Positions 12,918-15,416 of a stretch of DNA of 15,416 bases are shown here, piece after piece. The translations under genes were made by a program, and so were the position numbers. Source of the DNA: an uncultured Brevundimonas sp. (lineage in GTDB: Bacteria; Pseudomonadota; Alphaproteobacteria; Caulobacterales; Caulobacteraceae); assembly GCA_946885435.1 (NCBI GenBank), contig CAMPGL010000030.1:1-15416 (forward strand), given 5' to 3'. The stretch's first letter is position 1; each line of letters opens with the position of its first letter. Below the pieces are notes generated by a model. The model was given only the letters and a program-made list of their open reading frames with translations, ran no database searches and was not told the DNA's origin.

Positions 12918-12931
12918 CGGGCGATCCGCTA
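12915..12931. repeat. Inverted repeat containing both convergent stop codons
   Basis: TAGCGG-GCGAT-CCGCTA: the left arm begins with the TAG of the exonuclease, and the right arm is the reverse complement of the TAG of the opposing TadG gene. The six-base arms are perfect with a five-base loop. No T-run follows on either side, so it is at best a weak bidirectional terminator. Confidence 0.5.
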
Positions 12932-14587
12932 CTGGGCGATGCGCAGGTTCTCGATCGAGCCGGCGATCCGGTCGAAGGCGCTCTCGATGCCACCGGTGTT
13001 GGTGACGTTATAGAACATGTCGTCCTCGGTGGCGCACTGACGCAGCAGGTTCTGGGCGTTGCTGCTGACCTGGACGCCGACCGTGTAGATCATGATCTCC
13101 TGGTCGCGCATGTTCTCGCACAGCTCCAGCAGGCGCTCGTCCATGCGGTCGGCGCGGCGCTGGGCGGAGGCTCCGACGTCCACGTCGGAACCCAGGCGCT
13201 GCTGCCAGATGAGGCCGACGCCCGAATAGTTCGAGTTATCCGGGTTGTTCGTCGTGGAGTTCACGTTGTCGCCGTCCGTCAGCAGGATGACGATCTTCTG
13301 CAGACGCTCCTCGCCGTAGGGGCGGCCGTCGGCGAAGGGCGCGCGCGGCGACAGGGTGTGCCAACCCCACATCAGGCCCATCGGCACGTTGGTGTTGCCG
13401 GTCGCGCGCATGTCCCAGATGCTTTCCAGCACCTGATCGTAGTCCTCGGTCAGGCGCACGACGGGCTCGAGGCCGCAGCCCTGGTTGGGGCCGAGGTTGG
13501 TGCCGATCCCCGACCGCAGGCGATTGCGGGCGTACTTCGACGAGTGGCGCAGACGCTCCGACCAGGTCTCCAGCCGGTGTGCGTTGTTGTCGAACCGCCA
13601 GCTCGAGGAGACCGCCGACTGCCAGTCGTTTAGGTAGTCGTTGTCGTAGCTGTAGCGCTGCCAGGTGTTGTCGCCGGGAATGTCGTCCTCATCGGGGGAG
13701 TCCGGCGAGAAATAGGGGACGAACATTGTCGACTGGTTGCCGCTGGTCGGCGCCGTGTCCTGCACGTCGTACGGATAGGGCCGGCTTTCGATGCAGCCGC
13801 CCCAGCCAATGCGCAGGGTGTCGAGAATGGCGAAACGATCGACACCGGTTGAGAACAGGCCGGTCTCGCCGGTCGAACCGGTGTGGCTGGTCGACCTGCT
13901 GAGCCAGCCGAGCGCGCTGGCTCCTGAGCGGTTGCTCCGCGAGGCGAAGCCTTCGTGAACTCGCACGGTCATGGAAAAGGGCACTAGCGAGATGCGCACG
14001 GCCTCTTCCTCGACACTGCGTTCAGCTGCCTCGGCCAGACGTTCCACGAGATTGGCAGCGGCCTCCTGCGCCGCCTCAAGCTTTCCGCCAGAGCCCATGG
14101 AGCCGGTGTTGTCGATGACCAGCGCCACCTCGACCCGGTAGTTCGAGCGGAACACCGTGGAGTCCACGCCGACGGTCATCATGTCGCCCAGGAACATGTC
14201 GGCGACCAGGGCCTCGACGTCGACCTCGGCCTTGGCGACGACCGAGCCGTCGGCGTTCAGGTCGAAGTCCGTATAGGACGCGGCCTCGCGCAGGGTCACA
14301 TCCGGGAAGGCGGCGAGGTTGGCGCGCAGGGCGCGCATGCCGACGGCGCGGATGCCCGCGTCCGTGGTTTCGTTGGACCGAGCGGCGGACAGGGCCGCGG
14401 CGTCGAGCGCGTCCTGCAGCTGAGCCCGCACGGTGGAGGCGCGGTGGATGTCCACCCCGCAGACACCCATCATGCAGATGGGCGGCAGGGCCAGGGCGAA
14501 CATCATGGCCACGCCGCCCTCGCGCGCACGCGCCAGGCGGCCAATGAGGCCCTTCGTCCTGTGTCCAACCCGAGAGGTGACGCTCAT
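12929..14587 (-). CDS. TadG-like pilus/envelope protein with von Willebrand A domain
   Basis: A 552-residue protein of the TadE/TadG group. A short basic N-terminus is followed by one membrane helix (about 25-46, GGVAMMFALALPPICMMGVCG) with the TadE-like pattern QLQDALDAAALSAARS after it. A von Willebrand A domain starts near 152. Its MIDAS is DNTGSMG (159-165), with Asp159, Thr161 and Ser163 instead of the strict DxSxS; Thr399 in ATGNTNVPMGL and Asp438 in ILLTDGDN fit the remaining metal positions. A roughly 190-residue insertion (about 210-400) within the domain, rich in Ser, Asn, Asp and aromatics, is probably surface exposed. TadG proteins assist Tad/Flp pilus assembly or envelope adhesion. 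No other tad gene is in the window, so this is an orphan-type copy. GGACAGG precedes the ATG by five bases. Confidence 0.86.
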   Translation of the reverse strand: MSVTSRVGHRTKGLIGRLARAREGGVAMMFALALPPICMMGVCGVDIHRASTVRAQLQDALDAAALSAARSNETTDAGIRAVGMRALRANLAAFPDVTLREAASYTDFDLNADGSVVAKAEVDVEALVADMFLGDMMTVGVDSTVFRSNYRVEVALVIDNTGSMGSGGKLEAAQEAAANLVERLAEAAERSVEEEAVRISLVPFSMTVRVHEGFASRSNRSGASALGWLSRSTSHTGSTGETGLFSTGVDRFAILDTLRIGWGGCIESRPYPYDVQDTAPTSGNQSTMFVPYFSPDSPDEDDIPGDNTWQRYSYDNDYLNDWQSAVSSSWRFDNNAHRLETWSERLRHSSKYARNRLRSGIGTNLGPNQGCGLEPVVRLTEDYDQVLESIWDMRATGNTNVPMGLMWGWHTLSPRAPFADGRPYGEERLQKIVILLTDGDNVNSTTNNPDNSNYSGVGLIWQQRLGSDVDVGASAQRRADRMDERLLELCENMRDQEIMIYTVGVQVSSNAQNLLRQCATEDDMFYNVTNTGGIESAFDRIAGSIENLRIAQ

Positions 14588-14592
14588 GGTCG

Positions 14593-14683
14593 CCTGTCCG
14601 CTTCCGCTTGTCCGGAGGAACGCCCCCGAACCTCAACGGCGCATCCTGCGACGGACCCGGTAAACGAACCGCCAGCGGACAGG
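14593..14683 (-). repeat. Long-range inverted repeat in the TadG leader
   Basis: CCTGTCCGCT (14593-14602 on the plus strand) and AGCGGACAGG (14674-14683) are perfect 10-base inverted repeats 71 bases apart. On the minus-strand transcript the 3' arm reads AGCGGACAGG, ends five bases before the TadG ATG, and contains its likely ribosome site. Pairing with the upstream arm could mask it. The 71 bases between hold no gene that I can support. Confidence 0.5.
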
Positions 14684-14693
14684 CTTAACCCGA

Positions 14694-14724
14694 ATAAACC
14701 AAGGGCCCGGCGAGCCGGGCCCTT
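14694..14724 (-). terminator. Intrinsic terminator of the M2 peptidase gene
   Basis: AAGGGCCCGGC (14701-14711) is perfectly complementary to GCCGGGCCCTT (14714-14724), an 11-bp stem around GA (in practice a CGAG loop). On the minus strand it is followed by TTGGTTTATT. It lies 24 bases after the TAA of the peptidase gene and separates it from TadG. Confidence 0.82.
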
Positions 14725-14748
14725 GTGGCGCTCAAGTCCTTGACGCGC

Positions 14749-15416
14749 TTAGGACCAGCCGCAGTCCTGGCCGCGGTTCTGTTCGGTCAGCCATGCATCG
14801 AGCGGGGCGAAGTATTCCGCCACGGCCTCGGCGTCGGTGCGGCGCTCGCCGGTGAAGGCTTCCAGCGCCTCGGGCCACGGGCGGGACTGGCCCATCTCCA
14901 TCATGGCGTTGAAGCGGCGGCCGACTTCCTCGTTGCCGTAGACCGAGCAGCGGTGCAGCGGACCGGTCCAGCCGGCCATCTCGCAGGCCGCGCGGTGGAA
15001 CTGGAACTGGTAGATGTGGGCCAGGAAGTAGCGCGTGTACGGGACATTGCCCGGCACGTGATACTTGGCGCCCGGATCGAACGCATTGTCCGGACGGTCG
15101 CCGCCCGGAGGCACCAGACCCTGGTAGCGCAGCATGTTGGCGGTCCAGGCGTCGTTGTACTCAGCCGGGGTCGTCTCGCCCGACAGCACGTCCCAGCGCC
15201 AGCGATCGACCATCAGGCCGAACGGCAGGAAGGCGATCTTGTCGAGCGCCATGCGCAGCAGGAACGGGATGTCCTCGTCCGTGCCCGGCACCGTCTCCAG
15301 CAGGCCGATCTGGTTCAGATACTCCGGCGTCGCCGCCGACAGGGCCGCGAAGTCGCCGATGGCCTCGTGGAAGCCGTCGTTGGCGCCGTTGCGGAACAGG
15401 AAGGGCTGCTGGTTGT
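14749..15416 (-). CDS. M2-family (ACE-like) zinc metallopeptidase, C-terminal part
   Basis: The last 221 residues of a peptidyl-dipeptidase of the angiotensin-converting-enzyme family; the 5' end lies beyond the right edge. The first visible residues, NQQPFLFRNGANDGFHEAIGD, include the conserved GFHEAIGD, whose Glu (visible residue 17) is the third zinc ligand of the family; the HEXXH pair is just outside. Further on, QFQFHRAACEMAGW carries the His (visible 140) that stabilises the transition state in ACE, and LHRCSVYGNEEVG carries the matching Tyr (visible 159). SRPWPEALEAFTGERR and the final YFAPLDAWLTEQN follow the ACE C-terminal order. Bacterial M2 enzymes are usually about 600-680 residues and exported to the periplasm to cut dipeptides from peptide C-termini; the signal peptide cannot be checked. 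Everything visible is intact. A GTG at 15291 is an internal Val codon, not a start. Confidence 0.93.
   Translation of the reverse strand, partial: NQQPFLFRNGANDGFHEAIGDFAALSAATPEYLNQIGLLETVPGTDEDIPFLLRMALDKIAFLPFGLMVDRWRWDVLSGETTPAEYNDAWTANMLRYQGLVPPGGDRPDNAFDPGAKYHVPGNVPYTRYFLAHIYQFQFHRAACEMAGWTGPLHRCSVYGNEEVGRRFNAMMEMGQSRPWPEALEAFTGERRTDAEAVAEYFAPLDAWLTEQNRGQDCGWS

Overview
The window is gene-dense, very GC-rich chromosomal DNA. It most likely comes from an alphaproteobacterium of the order Caulobacterales (Brevundimonas/Caulobacter/Phenylobacterium-like). Several signs agree: an archaeal-type class I lysyl-tRNA synthetase, a PrtD/RsaD-type type I secretion ATPase, a perfect CtrA-type box (TTAA-N7-TTAAC), GANTC (CcrM) sites concentrated between genes, and strong GC third-position bias in every real frame. 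I see no insertion sequence, prophage, CRISPR array, tRNA or rRNA, and no gap above 300 bases without a gene. The genus is an inference.

Layout. (1) 1-1815, minus strand: a type I secretion permease/ATPase followed one base later by the first 22 codons of what is probably its HlyD-type adaptor. (2) 1921-3857: a group III iron alcohol dehydrogenase (+) convergent with, and overlapping by 4 bp, a DUF1295 membrane protein (-). (3) 3995-6937 (+): a three-gene ABC exporter operon of FtsX/DevC-like permease, LolD/MacB/DevA-like ATPase and HlyD/DevB-like membrane fusion protein, with no TolC gene. (4) 6984-9276 (+): class I LysRS, then an exported glycine-zipper/SH3 envelope protein ending in a strong GNRA-loop terminator. 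(5) 9334-10888 (-): an S24 (LexA/CI-like) repressor with a palindrome just upstream, a five-helix membrane protein, and a small helical Caulobacterales-type protein behind a CtrA box. (6) 10964-11838 (-): two translationally coupled PaaI-type hotdog thioesterases, divergent from (7) 11904-12917 (+), a ligase-associated-type DNA exonuclease of the metallo-beta-lactamase fold. (8) 12929-14587 (-): a TadG-like von Willebrand A protein. (9) 14749-15416 (-): the C-terminal part of an angiotensin-converting-enzyme-like M2 peptidase running off the window.

No single new multi-gene system stands out; most genes are ordinary core or envelope functions. The most interesting signals are regulatory. They are the CtrA box with a CcrM site at its exact centre, a run of five GANTC sites that all fall in non-coding DNA between 9966 and 10927, a 20-bp palindrome in front of the S24 repressor, and RNA structures placed over start regions (LysRS, TadG, glycine-zipper protein). 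The hotdog pair is also notable because each copy lacks or changes one active-site residue that the other keeps.
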